20,770 bases of DNA, taken from assembly GCA_000991645.1 (NCBI GenBank), contig LBRX01000011.1, positions 1 through 20,770 on the forward strand. The letters are read 5' to 3'. Position numbers and translations under genes: made by a program. This stretch comes from Candidatus Moranbacteria bacterium GW2011_GWE2_36_40 (GTDB lineage: Bacteria; Patescibacteriota; Minisyncoccia; Moranbacterales; GWC2-37-73). Shown piece after piece: positions 6,341 to 14,076 of this stretch (positions are counted from its first letter, which is position 1; each line of letters starts with the position of its first letter). The notes beneath the pieces were generated by a model. The model worked only from the letters and a program-made list of their open reading frames with translations. It did not search any database and was not told the origin of the DNA.

Positions 6341-7492
6341 ATGAAGATTTTGTGGTTCACGTGGAAAGACATGAAAAATCCCTATGCGGGGGGGGCGGAA
6401 GTTGTTAATGAGCAATTAGCAAAAAAACTGGTTGCTGATGGGCATGAGGTTATTTTTTTAGTGCGTAGTTTTTATGGAGCGAAAAAAGAAGAAATGGTGG
6501 ATGGCTATAAGGTTATTCGGATGGGAAACCACCATACTGTTTATTGGGAGGCGTATAAATATTATAAAAAGAACTTGCGGGGCTGGGCGGATTTGGTGAT
6601 TGAAGAAGTTAATCATATCCCATTTTATTGCAATTGGTATGTTAAGGAAAAGAGCATTCTTTTTATTCACAATCTTGGCCGAGAAATTTGGTTTTATGAG
6701 ATGGGACGTATTAAAGGATTGATTGGCTATCTTCTTGAACCAATCTGGATGCGACTTCTAGGCAACCGGAATATTGTAACAATATCAGGAAGCACCAAAA
6801 AAGATTTGATAAGGTTCGGTTTTAAAAAAAACAAGATCAAAATAATCAGCGAGGGCATTGAACTTGAGCCAGTAGCTGATCTCAACATTGAAAAATTTAA
6901 AAAACCAACACTTTTGAGCTTGGGGGCTCTTCGAGCGATGAAGCGGGCTGATCAAATTATCTTGGCCTTTGAGTTGGTAAAAAAGGACTTGCCCGACCTG
7001 CAACTTGTCGTTGCCGGCTGCACAAAAGGGAAGTTTGTTAGAAAAGTTTTGGCGATGATTGAGTCGTCACCGTTCAAAGATTCAATCCAATGCTTGGGCA
7101 AAGTGAGTCAAGAGAAAAAGATCGAACTCATGCAAAAGTCGCATTTGATTGCCGTCACTTCTATTAAGGAGGGATGGGGATTGATTGTGACAGAGGCCAA
7201 CTCGCAAGGCACGCCAGCGGTGGTGTATGATGTCGATGGCCTGCGCGATAGCTGTAGAAATTTGGAAACAGGCTTTGTCTGCGAAAAGAATACCCCAGAA
7301 AATTTGAGTGAGAAAATTCAAGAAGCTTTGCAGGATAAAGAAAGCTACGAAAGAATTCGTCAAAATGCTTGGAATTGGAGCAAGGAGATTAATTTTGATA
7401 AAAGTTATGAGGATTTTAGTAAGTTATTGTATTGTTATGCGAAAGAGAAGAATGTTTCTGTTTTGGAAAGAGTAGCTAGTTTTGTTAAATAA
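6341..7492 (+). CDS. Family 4 glycosyltransferase with a G8 tract near its start
   Basis: 383 residues, GT-B fold, GT4 type. The N-terminal sugar-acceptor domain starts with MKILWFTWKD and the glycine motif NPYAGGAE (13-20). The C-terminal nucleotide-sugar domain has LLSLGALRAMKRADQII (191-207) and the EX7E motif E277-E285 (SIKEGWGLIVTEAN), followed by SQGTPAVVYDVDGLRD (288-303). It should add a sugar to a lipid-linked glycan at the inner membrane face; donor and acceptor are not readable. It follows the flippase by 4 bases. A run of eight G (6388-6395) encodes part of the AGGA segment at residues 16-19. One G more or less leads to a stop within about ten codons, so expression could switch by slippage. 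Confidence 0.92.
   Translation: MKILWFTWKDMKNPYAGGAEVVNEQLAKKLVADGHEVIFLVRSFYGAKKEEMVDGYKVIRMGNHHTVYWEAYKYYKKNLRGWADLVIEEVNHIPFYCNWYVKEKSILFIHNLGREIWFYEMGRIKGLIGYLLEPIWMRLLGNRNIVTISGSTKKDLIRFGFKKNKIKIISEGIELEPVADLNIEKFKKPTLLSLGALRAMKRADQIILAFELVKKDLPDLQLVVAGCTKGKFVRKVLAMIESSPFKDSIQCLGKVSQEKKIELMQKSHLIAVTSIKEGWGLIVTEANSQGTPAVVYDVDGLRDSCRNLETGFVCEKNTPENLSEKIQEALQDKESYERIRQNAWNWSKEINFDKSYEDFSKLLYCYAKEKNVSVLERVASFVK
6388..6395 (+). repeat. G8 homopolymer in GT4 gene (candidate phase-variation tract)
   Basis: Eight consecutive G in the sequence gcg-ggg-ggg-gcg. With one G added the frame reads ggc gga agt tgt taa; with one removed it reads cgg aag ttg tta atg agc aat tag. Both shifts stop early. 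In AT-rich DNA a run of eight G is rare by chance. Confidence 0.6.
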
Positions 7493-7499
7493 TTCTAAA

Positions 7500-7522
7500 A
7501 TAGTTCGTTGATTGCGGACTAT
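7500..7522 (+). terminator. Weak hairpin after the GT4 gene
   Basis: atagttcg (7500-7507) pairs with cggactat (7515-7522) with one G-U pair and a short loop. It begins 8 bases after the GT4 stop, but no T-tract follows, so at best it attenuates transcription into tagD. The right arm overlaps a tataat sequence (7520-7525), so it could also lie in a promoter. Confidence 0.25.
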
Positions 7523-7549
7523 AATAATTAAATTAGTTATAAAGTATAT

Positions 7550-7948
7550 ATGAAAAAAGTTATAACATATGGAACTTATGATCTCTTGCATGAAGGCCAT
7601 ATCAATCTATTGAAAAGAGCTAGAGCTTTGGGCGATTATCTCATTGTTGGATTATCAACAGATGAATTTAATGCGCTCAAACACAAGGAAGCCTTTTTGC
7701 CTTACGCACAGAGAAAAATTGTTCTAGAATCGATAAAATATGTTGATGAGGTTATTCCTGAAGAAAATTGGGAGCAGAAAATTTCAGATATAAAAAATAA
7801 TGAAGTAGACGTGTTTGTTATGGGTGATGATTGGAATGGCAAGTTTGATGAACTTAAGGAATTTTGTGAGGTAGTGTATTTGCCAAGAACACCAATCATA
7901 TCGACAACAAGATTGAAGGAGGATATTGTTAATAAAGTAAAAAAATAA
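7550..7948 (+). CDS. tagD: Glycerol-3-phosphate cytidylyltransferase (TagD/GCT type)
   Basis: 132 residues, the exact size class of TagD. It makes CDP-glycerol from CTP and sn-glycerol 3-phosphate in the cytoplasm. Motifs: TYGTYDLLHEGH (6-17) with the nucleotidylyltransferase HxGH signature at 14-17, LIVGLSTDEFN (31-41), the TagD-specific MGDDWNGKFD (91-100) and RTPIISTT (113-120), a variant of the usual RTxGISTT. The GDDWxGKFD block distinguishes it from the related FAD-synthase, RfaE or ethanolamine-phosphate enzymes. It is followed after one base by a methyltransferase and then a glycerophosphotransferase, which explains the use of its product. The leader contains agttataaagt (7534-7544) six bases before the ATG, and no SD. 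Confidence 0.93.
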   Translation: MKKVITYGTYDLLHEGHINLLKRARALGDYLIVGLSTDEFNALKHKEAFLPYAQRKIVLESIKYVDEVIPEENWEQKISDIKNNEVDVFVMGDDWNGKFDELKEFCEVVYLPRTPIISTTRLKEDIVNKVKK

Positions 7949-7949
7949 A

Positions 7950-8666
7950 ATGTTTAAAAAAATTAAAACATTTTTTCGAGAATTATATAGGCCAATGCCC
8001 CTGGATAATGACTTTGGGGACTATAATGAATATTGGGAAAATCGTGGTTTTCACGCCCCTTCTCTTGCTAAAGCTAAAATTATATCTAAACATATAAAAA
8101 ATAATGCTAAAATACTGGATATTGGATGTGGTGATGGTACGGTTATTGATTATTTAAGTAAAAATAATAATCCACAAGAAATAATTGGTGTTGATATCTC
8201 TCAAAAAGCTGTTGATTATGTTAATGCGAGAGGACATGAAGCTTTTAATTTTGATGTATTTTCTGATGAATTTGCTAATCTTATCAAAGACAAAAAATTT
8301 GATTATATAATAATAACAGAGGTTTTGGAACATGTTCATAATCCTGAAATTATTATGAATTTAATAAAAAAGCATGTAAATGACTCTATTTTTGTATCCA
8401 TACCAAATGCTGGTTTTTTTGTTAATCGAATTAGATTTCTATTCGGAAGGTTTCCGCTAGTAATGATACAGCAACATATTAAGGAACATATACGATTTTG
8501 GACGGTAAAGGATTTTATTTACTGGTCTAATTATCTCGGTTTCTGTGTTGAGGAAGTAATTGTTTCCTCTGGGCTATACTTTAAGCCATTGAGATTCTTG
8601 GAGAATTTTTCCCCATCCTTGTTTGCACAACAAATTATCTATAAGATAAAAAATGAAAAAGGATAA
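7950..8666 (+). CDS. Class I SAM-dependent methyltransferase (MetW/UbiG-like)
   Basis: 238 residues. SAM-binding motif I is LDIGCGDG (56-63), the acidic end of beta-2 is VDIS (81-84), and EVLEHVHNPE (124-133) is typical of methyltransferases of the UbiG/MetW group found in glycan clusters. A later HIRFWT (180-185) matches the H-x-R-F-x-T region seen in sugar or lipid-glycan methyltransferases. It may cap or decorate the surface polymer, but the substrate cannot be read. It starts one base after the tagD stop and overlaps the next gene by 14 bases, so translation of the three is probably coupled. Codon use is very AT-rich with many ATA codons, unlike the flippase and GT4 genes upstream. Confidence 0.85.
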   Translation: MFKKIKTFFRELYRPMPLDNDFGDYNEYWENRGFHAPSLAKAKIISKHIKNNAKILDIGCGDGTVIDYLSKNNNPQEIIGVDISQKAVDYVNARGHEAFNFDVFSDEFANLIKDKKFDYIIITEVLEHVHNPEIIMNLIKKHVNDSIFVSIPNAGFFVNRIRFLFGRFPLVMIQQHIKEHIRFWTVKDFIYWSNYLGFCVEEVIVSSGLYFKPLRFLENFSPSLFAQQIIYKIKNEKG

Positions 8667-9855
8667 ACTACTTTTCTCAATTTTAATAAGAATTATTTTA
8701 TCACCTTTGTATCTGGCTACTTTCGTGGTGCCTAAAAACAATAAGATTTGGATTTTTGGATGCAGATCCGGAAAGTATTATAAGGATAATACAAAATATT
8801 TATTTGAGTTTGTATCTAAAACATCAGGTTACAGGGCTATTTGGCTAACAAGAAACAAAAATATTTTCAAAAAATTAAATAAGCAAGAAAAAAAATGTTT
8901 TTATATGTATTCAGTGCAAGGAATTTATTATTCATTGATTGCAAAGTTTATTTTTATTTCTTATTCCTACGATGATGTTGGGTATTTTTCCTACCTCTTT
9001 CCTCTTAAAACAAAAATCGTTCAACTATATCATGGTACTCCCTTGAAAAGATTGGAAATTGAAAAAAACAGATCAGCTATTGATAAGTTTTTTAAATTTG
9101 TCTTAGAGTCATATACTGGGAGAAAATTTGACCTAATGTTTAGTGCATCTGAGATAGCCACGCAGAAATTTAATAAATTTTTCAATGAAAATAAAAAGAA
9201 ATACATCATCTCTGGTTATCCTAGGAATGATGCCATATTTGAAACTAATACGTCTCATTTTCTGGAAAATATAGGAAAAAAAATTACATTCAAACGAGTT
9301 GTTTTTTATCTTCCGACATATAGAGAATATCCCAATGATAAAAGCTTTAATTTATTTGATAGATTTGGCTTTTCTGAAAGTAGACTGGACAATGTTTTGA
9401 AAGATAATAACGCTATTTTTCTCATAAAACTTCATCCAAATGAATATGAAAAATCCGAATATATATTGAAAAAATTATCAAATAGTAAAAGAATAATTAT
9501 CGTAGCAGACGAGGATATAGAAAGTGATATCTATCCAATTTTAAGTCAGACAGATGTTTTGATTACGGATTATTCTAGTGTTTATATTGATTTTTTACTT
9601 CGCAACAGACCGATAATATTCTCTGCGTTTGATAGAAAAGAGTATGAGGGATTAGATAGGGGATTTTATTTTGATTATGATGAAATAACTCCTGGACCGA
9701 AGGTGGATAACTGGGATGATCTTTGTAATGTTCTAGAAAAAACATTACAAGTGGATGATTATCAAGATAAAAGAAAACAAGTGAATGAAATTTTTAATAG
9801 ATATAGTGACGGTAAGAATAGTGAAAGAATATTCAATTACTTAAAAAACAGATGA
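8653..9855 (+). CDS. CDP-glycerol:glycerophosphate glycerophosphotransferase (TagB/TagF family)
   Basis: 400 residues. An N-terminal hydrophobic/amphipathic stretch (about 7-26) is followed by the Glyphos_transf domain: YHGTPLKRL (126-134, catalytic His127), SGYPRNDAIF (187-196), FYLPTYRE (218-225), LIKLHPNE (257-264, His261) and LITDYSSVYIDFLL (303-316). It transfers glycerol phosphate from CDP-glycerol to a lipid-linked acceptor. The length is that of TagB-like single-domain enzymes (about 380 residues) rather than the much longer polymerase TagF, so it may be a primase or decorate a glycan; this is inference. It overlaps the methyltransferase by 14 bases and the next gene by 4. TagD two genes upstream supplies its donor. 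Confidence 0.9.
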   Translation: MKKDKLLFSILIRIILSPLYLATFVVPKNNKIWIFGCRSGKYYKDNTKYLFEFVSKTSGYRAIWLTRNKNIFKKLNKQEKKCFYMYSVQGIYYSLIAKFIFISYSYDDVGYFSYLFPLKTKIVQLYHGTPLKRLEIEKNRSAIDKFFKFVLESYTGRKFDLMFSASEIATQKFNKFFNENKKKYIISGYPRNDAIFETNTSHFLENIGKKITFKRVVFYLPTYREYPNDKSFNLFDRFGFSESRLDNVLKDNNAIFLIKLHPNEYEKSEYILKKLSNSKRIIIVADEDIESDIYPILSQTDVLITDYSSVYIDFLLRNRPIIFSAFDRKEYEGLDRGFYFDYDEITPGPKVDNWDDLCNVLEKTLQVDDYQDKRKQVNEIFNRYSDGKNSERIFNYLKNR

Positions 9856-12800
9856 TGATTGTGAAATTTATTAAGAAAGCTTTTGATAATATTTTTTTTA
9901 AATTAGGTTTATTCCCAATTGCATTATTTTTTTTAACTGTTATTTCGCATATCGAATGGTTTAATATAAACAGCACATTATTTTATCATGATTGGCAACA
10001 CAGGACAGGTATGGCTGTTTCTCAAATAGTTAATTTCGGTAATGCTACTTGGCTTAGTTACGCTGACCTAGGAAATTCTAACATTCAAATTAATGCCTTC
10101 TTCCCTCTTTATGCATGGGGCTTAGTTGGCGATTATGATTTAGCTGTAAAATTAACATATTTACTACCAATCGCACTTTTTTCTGTTCTAGCCCCATATT
10201 ATTTGTTGATGTACATAGTAGGAGATAAAAAGGTGTCATTTCTTGGTGCCCTTCTGTATGGTTTCAGTATATATTTACTCGAAAGAAGTACATCGCACCT
10301 ACCAATTGCTTTTGTGTATTCAATAGCTCCAATAATTATTTTGACATTTGCTAGATTATTACGGAATTTTTCTGCAATAAATATGTTGATATTTGTCTTG
10401 AGTTATTCCTTGGGATGTTTTTATGAAATACGAATAATGTATATAGTGTCTCTAATATTGCTAATATATTTCGTAATTTTTTTCAATAAAAATAGATTTT
10501 GTATTAATAAATTCAGATATATATTTTTAGCACTTCTAATTATCGTTATTAACCTATTTTGGTTATTGCCAGTATTAATTCTCGATAAGCAAAATTTTAA
10601 TGATGTAATGAACAGAGGGATTATTTGGAATAAATTTTTCTCAATGACATACGCGCTTTCTTTTTTTGATTTTATGTGGACAGGTAAATCGGGAAGTTAT
10701 GATATTTCGTTGCATACAATAAAAATAAATAATTGGATAGTACCAATAATATCTTTCTTTTCTCTATTCCAAATTAAAAATGAGACTAAAAATAATAAGA
10801 AATATATATTGTTTTTTGCTAGTACTTTAGTAATCGGGCTTTTGCTTTCGAAGCAATCTTCTGAGCCATTTGGAAATTTATATTTATGGCTATATGAAAA
10901 TTTTCCAGGATTTTCTCTTTTTAGGGAAGCATCAAAATTTTACTTATTAACAGGTATCGGATATTTAGGATTGTTTGCTTTTGGAATTAAATATTTTACT
11001 TGTTTATTGAATAATAAACAAGTAAAGCTTATATTGTTCAGCGTATCTGTAATAGTCTTGCTTATAAATATAAAACCATTAGTTACAATGGAATTTGGAA
11101 CTATTTTTGTTAATATGAGGGAGCCACAAGATTATAGGTTGTTGGATAAAAAAATTTCAGATGACGTGGATTTGTATAGAACTATGTGGATTCCGCTAGC
11201 TCCCCAATGGGCATATTATGACTTAAATCATCCAAAAATTTCGCTTTGGGATTTACTAACTAGTCAACGAATTGTTTATAATAACAAACAGGATTTTGCT
11301 ATTTTCAGTAGTATCCAAGTGTCTTTGAATAATTTCAATAATCCAAAGCTATATTCAAATATATTCAGTTCATCGTATGGAAAGGAGGTTCTGGATGCTA
11401 TGCGTGTTAAGTATTTGATAATACCAAAACAAGTCACTGAAGCGGAGGATAAAATAGTCCTTGATGCTGGAAATAGGCAATTATATATAGATGAATTTGA
11501 TAAAATTAGTTGGCTGAAAAAAATTGACATTGGGACTGAAAATCTTGTCGTTTATGAGAATGAAAACTATAAACCACCAATATATTCATTTAACAATCTA
11601 TTCAATTTTAAATCATTTTCAAATCTTGATACAAAATATAACTTCATAACCAACAAATTAAATGAAGATTTCTATTTTTCGATTAATGATTTAAACACGC
11701 ATGTTGATTCTTCTAATGATTTATTTAGTCTTTTTGAAGATTTAAAATCCGAAAATTTAGATGTTCAAAATAAAACTATTTCAGAAACGATTCAAATATC
11801 TGGAGATAAAAAAATGCAGCTATATATCAATAAGGATGAAGCAGTATTTAAAGATAATATTTTGCTTAATAGCGTAAGCATTTCAAGCGGTGAAATATCT
11901 TTGAAAAATGGGGAAAACAAATTTGAATATAAAGATTCCAAACTCACCCTTGACAATGCTATTGAAAATCCATCTCTTGAAAGTGGTGCTTGGCAAGATA
12001 AAGTTAGTGATTGTTATAATTATGACAAAAATCCAATTTTGACAATGAATTTAAACGCACAAGAAAAATCGGATGGCAATCAATCACTGCAACTTGAAGC
12101 TACTCGACATATTGCTTGTGTTTCTAAGAAAGTTGCAGTCAAGAGCGGCTCAGCATACCTGCTGAGCTTTGATTATCAGAGTCCGAACTCAAAGATAGCA
12201 ACATACCGACTTGCTTTTAATGATAAAGAAAAAACTGTCATTTCGGAAAATATTGATGTTAAAGATAGAATTTGGAACACTTTTTCCAAGACTATCAAGA
12301 TTCCTAATGGCTCAACTTCTATTTCTTTGCGCGTCCAGGCCAATTCAGTGGATGAAAAAACTAACATCATCAATCGCTATGACAATTTCAAATTGATTGA
12401 AATTCCTGATTTCAGCGATGCTTATTATCTTGTTAGTGAGCCTGATGTTAAATTGGAAGAACCAAAATCAATCACTTTCGATCTCATTAACCCAACCAAA
12501 AAATTGGTGCACATCAAGGGTGCTACCACTCCATTTTATCTTGCTATGAGCGAGAGTTATCATCCTCAATGGCAAGCACAAATGAACAATGAAAAGATCA
12601 ATGGATTTCTTGCTTCATGGATTTCATTTGTAAAGCCAGACAAAATCGCAGAAGAGTTTCATTATAAATTGAATGATTTCTTGAATGGTTGGTATGTAGA
12701 CACGGAAAAAGTTTGTCAAAACAATTCCGCTTGCACAAAAAATTCCGATGGCTCCTATGACATGGAAATGGTCATTGAATTTTTCCCACAAAGATGGTTT

Positions 12801-12923
12801 TATTTTGGCCTCCTGATTTCCGGCACGACCCTGCTTGGATGTTTCGGCTATTTGGGCTATGCTGGCGTGAGTAAGCTGAGAAGGCGAAAAGAAAAAATAT
12901 CAGAACCACAGATTCATGCCTGA
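9852..12923 (+). CDS. Large GT-C membrane glycosyltransferase with carbohydrate-binding-like module (AftD/YfhO-like)
   Basis: 1023 residues. The N-terminal half (about 17-410) has roughly 10-11 membrane helices and an early YHDWQH loop (45-50), where Asp47 sits as the acidic residue of GT-C enzymes does. PGFSLFREASKFYLL (352-366) matches PLWSGFRDSQKFTGF in the protein at 14077-16353. A long extracytoplasmic part follows: mixed region 420-695, then a beta-sandwich-like module (about 703-850) beginning AIENPSLESGAW and ending NRYDNFKLIE, as in CBM-4/9-type domains. The C-terminal ESYHPQWQA (901-909), FFPQRWFYFG (977-986) and final helix (982-1005) are as in DUF3367/AftD-like proteins. It probably adds a sugar from a polyprenyl donor on the outer face; the exact sugar is unknown. 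The ATG overlaps the previous gene (atgatg at the stop); residue 1 or 2 may be the start. Confidence 0.8.
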   Translation: MMIVKFIKKAFDNIFFKLGLFPIALFFLTVISHIEWFNINSTLFYHDWQHRTGMAVSQIVNFGNATWLSYADLGNSNIQINAFFPLYAWGLVGDYDLAVKLTYLLPIALFSVLAPYYLLMYIVGDKKVSFLGALLYGFSIYLLERSTSHLPIAFVYSIAPIIILTFARLLRNFSAINMLIFVLSYSLGCFYEIRIMYIVSLILLIYFVIFFNKNRFCINKFRYIFLALLIIVINLFWLLPVLILDKQNFNDVMNRGIIWNKFFSMTYALSFFDFMWTGKSGSYDISLHTIKINNWIVPIISFFSLFQIKNETKNNKKYILFFASTLVIGLLLSKQSSEPFGNLYLWLYENFPGFSLFREASKFYLLTGIGYLGLFAFGIKYFTCLLNNKQVKLILFSVSVIVLLINIKPLVTMEFGTIFVNMREPQDYRLLDKKISDDVDLYRTMWIPLAPQWAYYDLNHPKISLWDLLTSQRIVYNNKQDFAIFSSIQVSLNNFNNPKLYSNIFSSSYGKEVLDAMRVKYLIIPKQVTEAEDKIVLDAGNRQLYIDEFDKISWLKKIDIGTENLVVYENENYKPPIYSFNNLFNFKSFSNLDTKYNFITNKLNEDFYFSINDLNTHVDSSNDLFSLFEDLKSENLDVQNKTISETIQISGDKKMQLYINKDEAVFKDNILLNSVSISSGEISLKNGENKFEYKDSKLTLDNAIENPSLESGAWQDKVSDCYNYDKNPILTMNLNAQEKSDGNQSLQLEATRHIACVSKKVAVKSGSAYLLSFDYQSPNSKIATYRLAFNDKEKTVISENIDVKDRIWNTFSKTIKIPNGSTSISLRVQANSVDEKTNIINRYDNFKLIEIPDFSDAYYLVSEPDVKLEEPKSITFDLINPTKKLVHIKGATTPFYLAMSESYHPQWQAQMNNEKINGFLASWISFVKPDKIAEEFHYKLNDFLNGWYVDTEKVCQNNSACTKNSDGSYDMEMVIEFFPQRWFYFGLLISGTTLLGCFGYLGYAGVSKLRRRKEKISEPQIHA

Positions 12924-13026
12924 TTAACACAGGAATTTTTATGAATAATCATTCGGTGGCTTTGATGAGCTTGCATCTAAAATAACTAAGTGTTATTATA
13001 TCACTATAATAACATATAATAAAAAT
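12924..13026. promoter_or_regulatory. RhuM leader with perfect 10-bp palindrome and -10-like sequences
   Basis: tgttattata (12991-13000) and tataataaca (13005-13014) form a perfect inverted repeat around the 4-base spacer tcac, ending 12 bases before the RhuM ATG. Two tataat sequences (13005-13010 and 13015-13020) could serve as -10 elements; no good -35 is seen. An operator overlapping the promoter, bound by RhuM itself or another HTH protein, is the natural reading (inference). A hairpin in the leader RNA is the alternative. Confidence 0.5.
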
Positions 13027-14058
13027 ATGAAAAAAGAATTAGTTTCAAATGTGGAAAAATTTAATAATTTTGTTATTTATAAGACTGACGATGGGTTGGT
13101 GAATATAGATGTTTATTTTTTTGATGATACTATCTGGCTTAATCAGAAATTGATAGCTGAACTTTTTGGAACCACAAAGCAAAATGTCAGTCTGCATCTG
13201 AACAATATATTTAATGATCTTGAATTGGATGAAAAATCAGTCGTCAAGAAATTCTTGACAACTGCAACTGATGGCAAAAATTACAAAACAAACTTCTATA
13301 ATCTCAAAGCTATTATAGCGGTTGGCTTTAGGACTAACTCAGAAAGGGCAATAAAATTTAGAACATGGTCTGCAAAAGCATTGGAGGAATTTATTGTGAA
13401 AGGGTTTTTGCTGGATGACGAAAGATTGAAACAGTCTAAATATTTTGGCAAGGATTATTATGACAACTTGCTGGAAAGAATTAGAGAAATTCGGATTAGT
13501 GAGAGAAGATTTTATCAAAAGATTACAGACCTGTTTGCATTATCTGCGGATTATGATAAATCTTCCCAAATAACAAAAGACTTCTTTGCATCAGTGCAAA
13601 ATAAGTTGCATTGGGCAATAACTGGTTTGACTGCGGCTGAAATAATATACACTGAAGCTGATGCTGAAAAAATTTATATGGGACTTAAGACATGGAAAAA
13701 TTCTCCCAGAGGAAAGATTTTAAAGAGGGATGTTATTATCGCTAAAAATTATTTGGCGGAGCAACACTTAAAAGAGCTGGAGCGAGTGGTTTCTGCATAT
13801 CTTGATTTAGCAGAGAATCGTGCAACAAGACAAATAGTTACAAATATGAATGATTGGTCAGAGCTGTTGGTGCAGGTGTTGAAAATTTCAAGTTACCCAA
13901 TCTTGATGGATAATGGCAAAATAACAGCACTTGAAGCTAAAATTAAAGCCAGTGAAGAATATGATAAATTTAGAGTAACGCAAGACAGGGAATATGTTTC
14001 TGACTTTGATCGAGAAATAAAAAAAGTTTTAGAAGCGCAGAAAAAGAAAGGAAAATAA
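13027..14058 (+). CDS. RhuM-family protein, complete
   Basis: 343 residues, full length for the family. The N-terminal part reads FVIYKTDDGLVNIDVYFFDD (16-35), then a likely winged/helix-turn-helix segment IWLNQKLIAELFGTTKQNVS (about 37-56) followed by HLNNIF. The middle has the family block YNLKAIIAVGFRTNSERAIK (about 90-109) and FRTWSAKALEEFIVKGF. The C-terminal half is helical and Lys/Glu-rich with DVIIAKNYLAEQHLKELERV and NDWSELL. RhuM is a Salmonella pathogenicity-island gene of unknown biochemical function; homologues are common in islands and beside restriction or toxin genes. It sits between two GT-C genes and breaks up an otherwise coherent glycan cluster, behind a palindrome. A DNA-binding regulator or defence-type factor is plausible but unproven. 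It has a partner RhuM gene at 2-385. Confidence 0.88.
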   Translation: MKKELVSNVEKFNNFVIYKTDDGLVNIDVYFFDDTIWLNQKLIAELFGTTKQNVSLHLNNIFNDLELDEKSVVKKFLTTATDGKNYKTNFYNLKAIIAVGFRTNSERAIKFRTWSAKALEEFIVKGFLLDDERLKQSKYFGKDYYDNLLERIREIRISERRFYQKITDLFALSADYDKSSQITKDFFASVQNKLHWAITGLTAAEIIYTEADAEKIYMGLKTWKNSPRGKILKRDVIIAKNYLAEQHLKELERVVSAYLDLAENRATRQIVTNMNDWSELLVQVLKISSYPILMDNGKITALEAKIKASEEYDKFRVTQDREYVSDFDREIKKVLEAQKKKGK

Positions 14059-14076
14059 TTAAAACCATTAAATGGT

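Larger units (their letters stand above)
7950..11940 (+). other. Compositionally distinct (very AT-rich, ATA-rich) segment
   Basis: From about the methyltransferase start to about base 11940, Ile is very often ATA and third positions are mostly A/T, whereas flanking genes of the same cluster use ATT/ATC. The right edge falls inside the 1023-aa gene: from 11941 to its end I count about two ATA among roughly 25 Ile codons, while in its first 650 bases ATA makes up about half. The left edge is less sharp. This suggests a transferred or recombined cassette. Confidence 0.55.

Noticed and set aside
12941..12985. 14-codon frame with an aggaa sequence upstream
   Set aside because: No supporting context or conservation visible; likely chance in the RhuM leader.
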